Shown here piece after piece: positions 1 to 8,054 of a stretch of 64,000 nucleotides of DNA. The notes beneath the pieces were generated by a model. The model was given only the letters and a program-made list of their open reading frames with translations. It did no database searches and was not told the DNA's origin. Numbering within the stretch: the first letter of the stretch is position 1; each line of letters opens with the position of its first letter. The translations under genes and the position numbers were made by a program. Origin of the DNA: Martinezella hainanensis (GTDB taxonomy: Bacteria > Pseudomonadota > Alphaproteobacteria > Rhizobiales > Rhizobiaceae); assembly GCF_900094555.1 (NCBI RefSeq), contig NZ_FMAC01000011.1:1-64000 (forward strand), given 5' to 3'.

Positions 1-30
1 GCGCTCGCTCAGCAGAAACAAATCACTCAT
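1..30 (-). CDS. IS5-family transposase, N-terminal fragment at the window edge
   Basis: Ten codons are visible: an ATG at 28-30 (minus strand) followed by SDLFLLSER. This N-terminus is typical of IS5-family transposases in Rhizobiales, which usually begin MSDLF and continue into a helix-turn-helix region. A GGAGA stretch lies just upstream. The rest of the gene, including the DDE catalytic residues, is outside the window, so it cannot be said whether the element is intact. Identification rests on the short N-terminus plus the terminal-repeat-like sequence nearby. Confidence 0.5.
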   Translation of the reverse strand, partial: MSDLFLLSER

Positions 31-95
31 CACGGTCTCCTTCTGGAAACCGTGAGAATCACATCTCAATCCAATTTAATAGGTCCTGACCCTAG
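1..95 (-). mobile_element. End of an IS5-family insertion sequence (partial)
   Basis: The left edge holds the 5' end of a leftward transposase gene (1-30) preceded by a non-coding stretch that ends in AGGTCCTGACCC (81-92). Read on the minus strand this is GGGTCAGGACCT, which I recall as the terminal inverted repeat of rhizobial IS5-group elements. The following TAG may be part of a short target duplication. Only one end is visible, so neither the second terminal repeat nor the duplication can be checked. The element abuts the intergenic region of the next gene and does not interrupt a visible reading frame. Confidence 0.55.
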
Positions 96-211
96 TTCAT
101 CAATGGGGCGGGTCACGCGTCGGCCTGAGCCGGTGAAATGCACTCCGCGTAGCGCCTTGAGGCTAACAAGCCGGAGCGGCTATTGGTTCACGACCCTGGC
201 ATGGTGGCTGC

Positions 212-1243
212 TTATCGAAGCTTTGTCCGGAAGAAATTGATCAGCTGAGCATTCATAAGGTTGTGAAGCGCTGCTCGATCGAAGCCATTCGGATCGGCGC
301 ATATGACCGGCGCGTGCTTGGCAAGCACCGCACCGCACGGCGGCAGAAAGTCATAATGTCCTGCGCCTGCCACGACATGCATTTCGGGCGGATGAGGCAA
401 CGCGACGCGCACCGCCTCGTCGTACCAGGGATTGAGTTGATGGTGGTCATCGGCGGCGCGCCACAGCTGAACCGGGACCGTTGCATCGTTCAAACCGCCG
501 TTCGAGAAAGTGAACCCAAATGCCGGAGCGGCGATGGCTATCGCCTTGATGCGCGGGTCTCGCAACCAGGCATCGGGAGGAACAGGTAAAGCGGCTACTG
601 AGCTGACGCCGGCTTTCGTAAGCGCGGCGCATAGATCGTGAGTGGGATGATCGCGGCAATAGGGGTCGATCAGGTTGAGATCCGGTTTTCCTCCGGCAGC
701 CACGAGCACGGTGAAGCCGCCATTCGAGAAGCCGAAGGCGCCGATCCGCCGGGAGTCAACGTGAGCATGATCCCGCCAATCGTCGAGGACGAAGGTGATC
801 AGGCGATTCAGCTGCTGCGGCCGCCGCCAAAGTTTCAGCACCTGTCGCTGATCGTCGAAAGTGTCCCCCGCATGGTCGACCGCGGCAACGATGAAGCCTG
901 CATGGGCAAGCGCGAGGGCCGTGTCGTAGTGGCCGGCGAACGATCCCGCCCCGCCATGGGAAATGACGACCAGCGGCAAGGCGCGCCCGGCGATCGCACC
1001 ATCCGGCGCCACCAATTGGGTGAAGGTCTCCAAACGTGTTTCCTGGGGTCGGGCGAGTGTCGGATACCAGATGCCTGCGTGTAACGGAGGCTCGCCGCCG
1101 TTCGGAACGGCTATCTCCTGAAAGCCGACGAAGGTATGATCTTCAGCGTGAGCCGCGCCCGCAAAGATGATGACGAGTACGATGGCGGTTTGCCAGCAGA
1201 GGTGGAAAATAGACAGGATTGAATGCGTCTTTCCGTTCATCAT
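212..1243 (-). CDS. Exported dienelactone-hydrolase-like alpha/beta hydrolase
   Basis: A 343-residue protein with a hydrophobic N-terminal segment (about 12-33, ending AGAAHA), so probably exported. It has an alpha/beta hydrolase core: SHGGAG (95-100) fits the oxyanion-hole strand, GFSNGG carries the likely nucleophile Ser173, and GAGHYDF near the C-terminus supplies the likely catalytic His. The overall pattern matches the predicted dienelactone hydrolase group (COG4188), which hydrolyses esters or lactones of unknown identity in most members. AGAGAGG seven bases upstream supports the start; a second ATG follows at once. It is a lone gene between the IS end and an unrelated operon, so context does not suggest a substrate. 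Confidence 0.75.
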   Translation of the reverse strand: MMNGKTHSILSIFHLCWQTAIVLVIIFAGAAHAEDHTFVGFQEIAVPNGGEPPLHAGIWYPTLARPQETRLETFTQLVAPDGAIAGRALPLVVISHGGAGSFAGHYDTALALAHAGFIVAAVDHAGDTFDDQRQVLKLWRRPQQLNRLITFVLDDWRDHAHVDSRRIGAFGFSNGGFTVLVAAGGKPDLNLIDPYCRDHPTHDLCAALTKAGVSSVAALPVPPDAWLRDPRIKAIAIAAPAFGFTFSNGGLNDATVPVQLWRAADDHHQLNPWYDEAVRVALPHPPEMHVVAGAGHYDFLPPCGAVLAKHAPVICADPNGFDRAALHNLMNAQLINFFRTKLR

Positions 1244-1356
1244 CGGTCAGCCTCTCTAAATTGCGCGAGTTGGTGGACGCCGCGTTCGGATTGCCGTTCT
1301 GAGACAGAGCTGGCAGTGCCTTTTATCGCGGAGAGCGAAACCATGTTTCACCAAAG

Positions 1357-2028
1357 CTACTTGGCGGCAGAGGACTGAACATAATAGAGGCCATCATGTG
1401 GTTGCATGCTTATCTCGCTGATCCGCGTCGCCAGGCCGATGCTCAGTGCCTCTTGTGGCCTTACAAACCGGAGCTGCGGGCCAAAAAACTCGCCGTATTG
1501 CTTGTCGCTGATAGTAAGCCGATCCTTGAATATTTCCTTCATTCGATCATTGTCGATTTCAAGTACATTTGATCTCTCGGTGATCTCGTCCGGATTAAGC
1601 TTTTCGTTGCTGAAATCCTCTCTGGCGGAGTGAAATGCAAACAAAGACTCTTTATTTGCAACTCTTTCCTTTCCTGCTAAAAACAATAGAATTGCTGCCG
1701 AATCTACATTGGAAATAGCATAGGTATTGATCGTTATATCCATGGCACATAGCATGTGATATAGGGCAATCCCTGACGATATGTTCCCACCGTTGGAATT
1801 CAGCATAAGGTATATTATTTTGTAGCCCTTGGCTCTTAAGTCGATCAATCCATTGGTCAGACTGAGCGTCGATTTGTCGTCGATCGGTTGTGAGAAATAC
1901 AAGTAAGCCGTTGAAGCACTATTTGCATTTACCTTGTCTTCGGCAGAGGCGAATTTGGGTTCAAGCATACCCGTAGCTAATGCAGATAGATACAGGCAGA
2001 GATCGCGGCGGTTCATGGTTGCTGACAT
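1357..2028 (-). CDS. Exported ClpP-like serine protease homologue
   Basis: A 223-residue protein from the ATG at 2028, preceded by GAGG ten bases upstream; a longer start at 2070 lacks a ribosome site. The N-terminus (NRRDL then a hydrophobic stretch ending ASA, about 7-30) resembles a signal peptide, possibly Tat-like, unusual because ClpP is normally cytosolic. The core has the ClpP fold signature: LNSNGGNISSG (about 76-86), SNVDSAAI with candidate nucleophile Ser110, and FAFHSA with candidate His133. The usual third residue, Asp in the C-terminal part, is not evident. The codons are clearly more AT-rich than in neighbouring genes, suggesting transfer. It is downstream of, and probably co-transcribed with, the TraB-like gene. 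Confidence 0.6.
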   Translation of the reverse strand: MSATMNRRDLCLYLSALATGMLEPKFASAEDKVNANSASTAYLYFSQPIDDKSTLSLTNGLIDLRAKGYKIIYLMLNSNGGNISSGIALYHMLCAMDITINTYAISNVDSAAILLFLAGKERVANKESLFAFHSAREDFSNEKLNPDEITERSNVLEIDNDRMKEIFKDRLTISDKQYGEFFGPQLRFVRPQEALSIGLATRISEISMQPHDGLYYVQSSAAK

Positions 2029-2095
2029 ATCAGATGGTCCTCGAATAGGATAAATACCTCGATAGAGCATGCGGCTTTCACAGGCGCCGGTAACG

Positions 2096-2956
2096 CTACG
2101 CCAATGCCGTTATTTGAAAGCCGTTTGATTTCATGAGTTCCAGGATGCCGTCATTACCCAACAAGACAGCCAAGGGGACAATGAGAAAATTCTTCGTCGC
2201 CTCAATTTTCAAGACCTGTTTCAGGAGCAGCGCCTTGAATTGGGGACCTGCCAGGGAGCCAAGCGGATTGACTACTCCTTCTTTGGCTATTTCCTCTCGC
2301 AATCGCGTGATCTCGGATACGCGCCGCTGCCTGTAAAGTGTTTCCATATAGCCACCGATAGGTCCCAGCTGGCGGCGTTTCTCGAGAAGATAGCTGATTT
2401 GATGTGCGCCAATCGCTTGCAGTGTGAAAGTGTCGGGTGGCGACCATATCGACATCAGATCCGCATCGCTTATCAGCGGGGAGATTTGCTTTCCGCTGGA
2501 GCGAACATGATCCATGATCACCCCTTCGACACTTGGCGCCCATGAGTGCTGTCCTTCGCCCATCAGCAACAAGGCCACTACGTATCCCGGAAGGCGTTCA
2601 ACCGGAGAGCCTGCGGCAGCCGGCATGATGCGGCGCAGATCGTCTGCATCGGTCGGTGCCAAATCGGGAAGAACCGGTGGCACCTGTTTCATATTCGTTG
2701 TGTATCTCAAGGGCGGAGCATTCGGGCCGATGTCGGTATAGACCGAACTTGCCTGATCGGATATCCGCTCTCCATCGCGAACGATGTCGGATACCAGTGT
2801 GGCACTGATACGTTCATAACCGAAAATGGCGATTGATCGATCTGCCAGGTTCGCTTGCCAGAATACTGCGTTATCTTCACTTGCCGCAGCGCCTTGGCTT
2901 GCCGGAACCGTCAAAGCGCAAGCCAGAATGGCAAACTGCCGACGTGTTAGATGCAT
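2096..2956 (-). CDS. Exported TraB/GumN-like protein, degenerate
   Basis: A 286-residue protein with a signal-like N-terminus (RRQFAILACALTVPASQGAAA, broken here into RRQFAILACAL and TVPASQG). The C-terminal pattern, a hydrophobic strand, then LLGNDGILELMKSNGFQITAL, matches the end of TraB/GumN family proteins, which are putative metal-dependent proteases or ligand binders. The family's two His-containing motifs (GTxH near the N-terminus, GAGH near the C-terminus) are replaced here (IFGYERI and VPLAVLLG), so activity of the usual kind is doubtful. GGAGG six bases upstream fixes the start. It lies 67 bases upstream of the ClpP-like gene on the same strand. The family assignment is tentative. 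Confidence 0.45.
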   Translation of the reverse strand: MHLTRRQFAILACALTVPASQGAAASEDNAVFWQANLADRSIAIFGYERISATLVSDIVRDGERISDQASSVYTDIGPNAPPLRYTTNMKQVPPVLPDLAPTDADDLRRIMPAAAGSPVERLPGYVVALLLMGEGQHSWAPSVEGVIMDHVRSSGKQISPLISDADLMSIWSPPDTFTLQAIGAHQISYLLEKRRQLGPIGGYMETLYRQRRVSEITRLREEIAKEGVVNPLGSLAGPQFKALLLKQVLKIEATKNFLIVPLAVLLGNDGILELMKSNGFQITALA

Positions 2957-3027
2957 ACTGGTCCTCCATTGACCATCTCAGATGGATCTGAAGCGCAGGT
3001 CGATCGGGTTCGTTCCGGATATCGCCA

Positions 3028-4020
3028 TTAGGGACGCTCCATTGTCGGGCGTCCGCTCCAGGCGGCCGTTACGTTGCCACCGAGCCGCGGGTTGAGAAAA
3101 GGTCGGCGCCGTGCGATCAGGGTCGCCAAGCGTGGATCGTGGAAGCGAGCCTGGTACGGCTCCATCCAGGCGAGATCGCCGGCAAAAGTCCAAGGGAAAA
3201 GATGTTGTGGTGTCGAAGTATAGGCTGAAAAGCTGCTTTGATTGAGCACCGCAGCGATCACCACATTTGCCAGGCGTCGAATGGCCCCATTGTTTTCCGA
3301 ATAGAGATCGACATGCCGCGCTTGCGCCAACTCCGCGGTGAAGACCAGGGGGATGAGCGCAAAATTATGATAGTGAAGCGCTCTATCGCCACGTTTCAGC
3401 TCGCGTTCCAATGTGCCGTTCGGCTGGATATCCTTGATACCTTCGCGCGCACGGGCAATGCCGGCGTCGATGAGATCGGGCCGTTTCATCAGCGTTCCTA
3501 TTGCCGTGAGATTTAGGCCTGCCCAGTAAACCAGATTGTTGTGGAGGCGGTTGATGGCATTCGCATCCCGCGTAGAGGTGGCAATCTCGATGAGCCATTT
3601 CGAGATTGCGGGCGGAACGGCAGGTGCGTCGTTCTTTGATTGGGGAAAGAATCTGAGGAGGGCCAAAGCGAAATCAGTTCCTGCCCATGTGCGCTCATAA
3701 TATCCCTGATAGCCCTTGATCGGCGACATCAAGGCATTCGAATGCGCCCAAGTGTCGAGAAGCTCGACCAGGCACGCCTTGTCGCCGCTGTCGGCTGCCT
3801 TATTCACCTTTTCGATAAACGCATGCAGCGGCTTTATCACCCTGCCATAACCGTCCGGATCATCGTAGAAACCGGGAGGATCGATGGCAGAAATTGGTGG
3901 TGGGGCCGTGCAGGCTTCCGCGCGTACCGCGAAGGGAAAGGTGAAGACGATCAACATGCCGAGGAGCATTGCCGGATATGTCCGTTTGCGGCCCACTGGC
4001 GTTTTGAATGATGCAACCAT
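3028..4020 (-). CDS. PL5 family alginate-lyase-like exported protein
   Basis: From the ATG at 4020 (GGAG seven bases upstream) the protein has 330 residues with an N-terminal hydrophobic signal segment ending VRAEA. It matches the alpha/alpha-barrel alginate lyases of polysaccharide lyase family 5 (AlgL): NNLVYW (161-166) aligns with the family NNHSYW, and ELKRGDRALHYHNFAL carries the conserved Arg210 and Tyr217. PL5 enzymes cleave mannuronate-rich alginate in the periplasm by beta-elimination. The His of NNHSYW is Leu163 here, a change at a residue regarded as catalytic, so the protein may be inactive or act on another polymer. No alginate biosynthesis genes are visible nearby. Confidence 0.75.
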   Translation of the reverse strand: MVASFKTPVGRKRTYPAMLLGMLIVFTFPFAVRAEACTAPPPISAIDPPGFYDDPDGYGRVIKPLHAFIEKVNKAADSGDKACLVELLDTWAHSNALMSPIKGYQGYYERTWAGTDFALALLRFFPQSKNDAPAVPPAISKWLIEIATSTRDANAINRLHNNLVYWAGLNLTAIGTLMKRPDLIDAGIARAREGIKDIQPNGTLERELKRGDRALHYHNFALIPLVFTAELAQARHVDLYSENNGAIRRLANVVIAAVLNQSSFSAYTSTPQHLFPWTFAGDLAWMEPYQARFHDPRLATLIARRRPFLNPRLGGNVTAAWSGRPTMERP

Positions 4021-4644
4021 CCTCATTCTCCAGTGTCGGACCGCCGCCTGCCTCAACCTTAATAAAAAGCCTTGTCATTCAGGCTCTCGTCAGATCTTGC
4101 GCTGCTTGAACGCGCGAGCGTTCGAAACCCGTCGGTCAATTTGAAAAAATCTTCACTGCCAGGAGCGATGAAAAGGCGGGACCCCGCCCAGGCGGAAGTT
4201 CTCTTCCATCATGCCTGGAGAGCGTCGCGTGAAGCATCTGCAATGATCTATGGTTCGTATCCGGAAACAGCGACCGGAGCTGCGAACTGTTCGCGGTGGT
4301 AAGGCAGCGGCTCGTCACAGCTGCCGGCGAGTGTCGGAAAAATTTCTGAAGGGCAGGCGTTCGTTTCCAGACCGGTGAGGGTTGCCTTTAGCCGGACCCG
4401 GAAAGATGGTTAGTCACGCCAGCTTTTGGGCGAATTTAGCCGCCTGGCAGCTTCCATGAGCGACGAAAAAGCTCTTCTTGTGAGGCCGCCCAATGATGGC
4501 CCCCGGGGATCTCGCTTCTCCCGGCGGCGGTTTTCCTGGATTAGCGACTGAATTCCCCGCGACGACCACGGCAATATAAACCATCACACCCGAAGCTATT
4601 CTGGCTAAGGGCTGACAGCATTATTCCTCGGGCAAATAGCCTTG
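4021..4644. other. Intergenic region without a supported gene
   Basis: About 620 bases between the PL5-like gene and the Tae4-like gene. Short open frames occur on both strands (for example 4072-4302 and 4136-4318), but none has a convincing ribosome-binding site, codon bias or recognisable domain. The region presumably holds the promoter of the PL5 gene and the 3' untranslated part of the upstream operon. I see no clear terminator or repeat in it. Confidence 0.5.
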
Positions 4645-5208
4645 TCAGCGGCTGGCCAAATTCGTCGTTCCCGGGCAAATCCAGAGCGAGACGCTATCGG
4701 CTATAGTGAAGAAGTCGCGGTCCGGTCTGCTGGTGCCGTCGAGTTCGTCATAGAAGGTTTTTCCGTCCCATAGATCGGCATGGCCAAGCGCGCGCGTGCC
4801 ATCCGGATTAGGGCCAAAGACGATGTCGAAAATGATAATCCCCTTCTTGCCGGCAAAGCCGTCGCGGCTGACGGGCTTGCCCTTGACGACAAGATCGGGC
4901 GCGCCGAGACGCTGCTTCAGCCATTTGTGAAATTCCTGAACCGCATAGGCATAGCGCAATCCATCTTTGCCTGCCAAAGTTCTCAAGCCTGGAAAATGTG
5001 CTGGAATCTGATAGCTGGAACCATAATTAAATGCGCGGCTCATGCGAAGGGTGCAGCTGTCGCCGATGCTGTTCATCGCCCAGTCCGTCGTAAGACCGCC
5101 GCCGATAATCTCCTTCAGGGGCTTCAGCTTGACCCTTCGCGGATCGGGATAGTTCTTTACCAGATCATCGAAAGAGGGTCTCAAATGAGAACGTACCTGT
5201 TGGTTCAT
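4645..5208 (-). CDS. tae4: Tae4-like peptidoglycan amidase (type VI secretion effector family)
   Basis: A 187-residue protein without a signal peptide. It carries the Tae4 hallmarks: SCTLRMSRAFN with candidate nucleophile Cys52, and LGHADLWDG with His143 and Asp145, followed by the TFYD segment. Tae4 enzymes are NlpC/P60-like amidases that cut the gamma-D-glutamyl to meso-diaminopimelate bond of peptidoglycan after delivery by type VI secretion. GGAGG ten bases upstream lies inside the last codons of the preceding gene, only six bases away, so the two are probably translationally coupled. No T6SS structural gene (Hcp, VgrG, PAAR) is visible in the window, so it would be an orphan effector or a domesticated cell-wall enzyme. 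Confidence 0.75.
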   Translation of the reverse strand: MNQQVRSHLRPSFDDLVKNYPDPRRVKLKPLKEIIGGGLTTDWAMNSIGDSCTLRMSRAFNYGSSYQIPAHFPGLRTLAGKDGLRYAYAVQEFHKWLKQRLGAPDLVVKGKPVSRDGFAGKKGIIIFDIVFGPNPDGTRALGHADLWDGKTFYDELDGTSRPDRDFFTIADSVSLWICPGTTNLASR

Positions 5209-5214
5209 CTTACG

Positions 5215-5868
5215 TCATCCTCCGGTTGATATTTTGGTCGCGTCAATATCCATTGAGTTGATGTATTGCGGATATTTTCCATCGCCTTTCTTGGCGGGGG
5301 CTTGCATTTCGATCTTTTCAATATCCGTCAGCTCCAGCTTGTAGCCATGGGACTGGAAAGCCTGGGCGATGGGTGACGACTGAAGGATCGTGTTGAGCTC
5401 GGCCGTTACAACCTCATTGAAATGGCCGCGCTTCGGTTGACCGGTCTTCGGATTCCAGTTGGCGTCTTTTTCGTGCAGCTTTGCCACCAGCTCCGTCGTC
5501 AAGCTATCCTTGGTTCCCGTCAGGAAGAGGGGAAAGGTCGATGGCAAGTCCTTATGTTCGTTCACTAATTGGCTTAGCAAGCCATCCAGGAGCTTGCCCT
5601 GTTCTTCGATGGATGGAAGCCTCTTCAGAGGCTGGCCTCTCTCACCAATCACGAAGACGACGGAAATACCGTCTTGCGGAGAGAAATAGTTCAATTTCAC
5701 CGGTACGCCATCCGCCGAGGTCGCCATATAGCTGCTCGTCGGCCGCGGGAGCTGAGTTCCGCTCGATGACTGGCCGGCATCTTCGGCCGATGCAGGGGAA
5801 AGCGCGCAGGAAAGGATAAGCAAGGTAATTAGGAAGGGCGCTCGAAAGACTTTGGCAAGTGAAGCCAT
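5215..5868 (-). CDS. Exported protein of unknown family, partner of the Tae4-like amidase
   Basis: From the ATG at 5868 (GGAG ten bases upstream; the 5931 start is less likely) this is a 217-residue protein with a clear signal peptide (MASLAKVFRAPFLITLLIL then ending SPASA). The mature part is soluble and I recognise no domain. It is the first gene of a pair with the Tae4-like amidase, ending six bases before it. Known Tae4 immunity proteins (Tai4) are exported and encoded beside the effector but are usually shorter, near 120 residues, and I do not see convincing Tai4 sequence. A role in periplasmic protection against the amidase is therefore inference from position and export signal only. 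Confidence 0.5.
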   Translation of the reverse strand: MASLAKVFRAPFLITLLILSCALSPASAEDAGQSSSGTQLPRPTSSYMATSADGVPVKLNYFSPQDGISVVFVIGERGQPLKRLPSIEEQGKLLDGLLSQLVNEHKDLPSTFPLFLTGTKDSLTTELVAKLHEKDANWNPKTGQPKRGHFNEVVTAELNTILQSSPIAQAFQSHGYKLELTDIEKIEMQAPAKKGDGKYPQYINSMDIDATKISTGG

Positions 5869-6216
5869 GCCGTTGGTACTCCATAAGTTTCCGCTCGAAC
5901 TCCGGCGTTTGACGACGAATGAAACCGTCAAAAGGCACGGGCAACATAGCCTCGCAACACGTCAGATCGCACCGCCACGCGTGATCTAGGCCTCCGGTTG
6001 ATTTTTTCGAGAGGGATGGGTGCTTTTAGTTGCCGCCCTGATCGCTCGATGTGCAAAGGCGGCAAGAGGCTAGATCGATAGGGCGGATGGCCATCTCCGT
6101 CAGCATCACGCCGGCCCGCCGGCATTTGCTCAATCCGATGGGGATTTTGTTTGATTGTCCCGAGCTGGCGGGGCAAAGCGTGCCCGGCCAACCGTCGGGC
6201 ACACCAGTTGCATCGA
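5869..6216. other. Intergenic region, nothing recognised
   Basis: About 350 bases between the promoter side of the Tae4 operon and the 3' end of the following importer operon (both on the minus strand). It should contain the promoter for the Tae4 pair and the end of the importer transcript. I see no convincing gene, repeat or strong terminator. Confidence 0.4.
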
Positions 6217-7248
6217 TCAGGTCTTGGCGGCCTTCGCGAAGGTCGGATCGAAAGTCTTGTCGAATGGCACGTCGGCATTGGCGAGTTCGGGATCGAGCGT
6301 CTTCAGGACACCCATCATGGAATTGTAGCCTTCCATGGTGACCATGCCGTCCGGCGAATACATCTCCTTGGAATTCTTGAAGGCCTGCATGTAAAGATCG
6401 CGATTGCCAAGCAGATATTCTTCCGGCACGACGCCGGCGACATCTTCCGGGCTTGCCGTCGAGATCCACTTCAATGCCTTCATGAAGGCATTGACCGTCT
6501 TCTGTGTCGTGATCGGATTTTCCTTGGCAAATTCGCGCTTGATGTAGACCGTTGCCGCCGGGTTCGGGCCGCCGAAGAGCGCGCGCGTGCCGGCCTCGGT
6601 ACGGGTATCCAGAAGCACGGTGATGTCGCCGTCATACTGCAGCTGCGCGATGACCGGATCGAGATGGGAAAGACCATCGATCTGGTCGCTCTTGACAGCG
6701 GCAACCGCGCCGGCCCCGCCGCCGACGCCGATCAGCGAAGCATCGTCGGTCTTCAGCCCGTTCTTCAGCATGGCATATTGGAACATCAGTGCCGTCGAGG
6801 AGCCGGGCGCTGTCACGCCAATCTTGCGGCCCTTCATGTCCGCCATCGACTTGATCTCACCGGCGAGATCCTTGCGCACAGCGATCACGATGCCCGGAAA
6901 GCGGCCGAGATTGCAGATCGCGACTATATCCTGCCCCTTGTTCTGCATGCGGATGGTGTGTTCATAAGCGCCGGCGACGACATCGAGCGAGCCGCCGATC
7001 AGGCCTTCGAGCGACTTCGAACCGCCGGCGAAATCATTGATGGTGACGTTGAGACCTTCTTCCTTGAAGAAGCCTTTCCGCTCGGCGATCGTCAGCGGCA
7101 GGTAATAGAGCAACGGCTTGCCACCGACGCCGATCAACAGATCCGGCTTTTCCGGTTTCGCATCCTGTGCCGCGGCGGGCAGGATGCCTGCAAGCGACGC
7201 ACCGATACCGAAGCTCGCCGTCCCGATCAGAAATGTCCTGCGTTCCAT
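6217..7248 (-). CDS. Substrate-binding protein of a NitT/TauT-type ABC importer
   Basis: A 343-residue periplasmic binding protein of the NMT1/SsuA-like family. The N-terminus has a Tat-like signal (ERRTFLIGTASFG then ending LPAAAQ). Family features include the opening strand followed by YYLPLTIAERKGFFKEEGL and the central GRKIGVTAPGSS ligand-loop segment. Proteins of this type bind aliphatic sulfonates, taurine, nitrate or thiamine precursors; the sequence does not decide which. It is the last gene of a three-gene operon (ATPase, permease, binding protein) read leftwards. Confidence 0.85.
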   Translation of the reverse strand: MERRTFLIGTASFGIGASLAGILPAAAQDAKPEKPDLLIGVGGKPLLYYLPLTIAERKGFFKEEGLNVTINDFAGGSKSLEGLIGGSLDVVAGAYEHTIRMQNKGQDIVAICNLGRFPGIVIAVRKDLAGEIKSMADMKGRKIGVTAPGSSTALMFQYAMLKNGLKTDDASLIGVGGGAGAVAAVKSDQIDGLSHLDPVIAQLQYDGDITVLLDTRTEAGTRALFGGPNPAATVYIKREFAKENPITTQKTVNAFMKALKWISTASPEDVAGVVPEEYLLGNRDLYMQAFKNSKEMYSPDGMVTMEGYNSMMGVLKTLDPELANADVPFDKTFDPTFAKAAKT

Positions 7249-7283
7249 GTTCCTTTTTCCTCCACTTCGCTATTTTCCATGTG

Positions 7284-8054
7284 CTACTGGCCGCGCCAGG
7301 CCAGCAGGCGCCGTTCGACCATCGTCATCACCCAGTCCACGAGCAGGACGAAGGCGGTCAGAACCACCATGCCTGCAAAGACACCCGTCACGTCAAACAC
7401 ACCCTCGGCTTGCTGGATGAGATATCCAAGGCCTGCAGCCGAGCCCAGATACTCGCCGACGACTGCACCGACCACAGCAAAGCCCACCGATGTATGCAGG
7501 CTGGAAAACACCCAGGAAAGTGCGGAGGGCAGATAAACGTGGCGCAGCAGCTGGCGCTCGTTCATGCCGAGCATGCGGGCATTGGACAGCACCGGCTGAC
7601 TGACCTCCTTGACGCCCTGATAGACGTTGAAGAAGACGATGAAGAAAACCAGCGTGATGCCGAGCGCGACCTTCGACCAGATACCGAGGCCGAACCAGAG
7701 CGCGAAAATTGGGGCAAGCACGACGCGGGGCAGGGCATTCGCTGCCTTCACATAGGGGTCGAAGACGGCCGCGATCAAGGGCCGGCGCGCGAACCAGAAA
7801 CCGAAGACGATGCCGCCGAAGGCGCCGAGCAGGAAGGCGAGGATCGATTCCGACAGCGTGATCCAGAGATGATACCAGATCGATCCGGACGCGAACCACT
7901 GGATGACACGCTGCGCGACCTTGAGCGGATCGGCAAAGAAGAAGGATATGGTTTTCGGATTGCCGAAGAGGCTGGTGTTGGTCGCGAGATGCCAGAGGAC
8001 CAAAATGACCAGTGCCACCAGGATTTGCAGCAGGAGAAGGAGGGAGCGGTTCAT
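7284..8054 (-). CDS. ABC importer permease, SsuC/TauC type
   Basis: A 256-residue inner-membrane protein with about six predicted membrane segments. The cytoplasmic EAA loop, which contacts the ATPase, appears as GVKEVSQPVLSNARMLGMNE followed by LPSALSWVFSSL. The length and order fit the SsuC/TauC permease family. Its start overlaps the stop of the upstream ATPase gene by four bases, and the binding-protein gene begins about 35 bases downstream, so the three are one operon. It forms the channel for the ligand delivered by the neighbouring binding protein. Confidence 0.85.
   Translation of the reverse strand: MNRSLLLLLQILVALVILVLWHLATNTSLFGNPKTISFFFADPLKVAQRVIQWFASGSIWYHLWITLSESILAFLLGAFGGIVFGFWFARRPLIAAVFDPYVKAANALPRVVLAPIFALWFGLGIWSKVALGITLVFFIVFFNVYQGVKEVSQPVLSNARMLGMNERQLLRHVYLPSALSWVFSSLHTSVGFAVVGAVVGEYLGSAAGLGYLIQQAEGVFDVTGVFAGMVVLTAFVLLVDWVMTMVERRLLAWRGQ

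Noticed and set aside
4136-4318. A 60-codon minus-strand frame in the gap before the PL5 gene
   Set aside because: No ribosome site and no family resemblance; composition does not differ from intergenic DNA.
6151-7536. A 461-codon open frame antisense to the sulfonate-type binding protein gene
   Set aside because: It is a mirror of a well-supported gene in GC-rich DNA; its translation is low-complexity, has no domain and no ribosome site.
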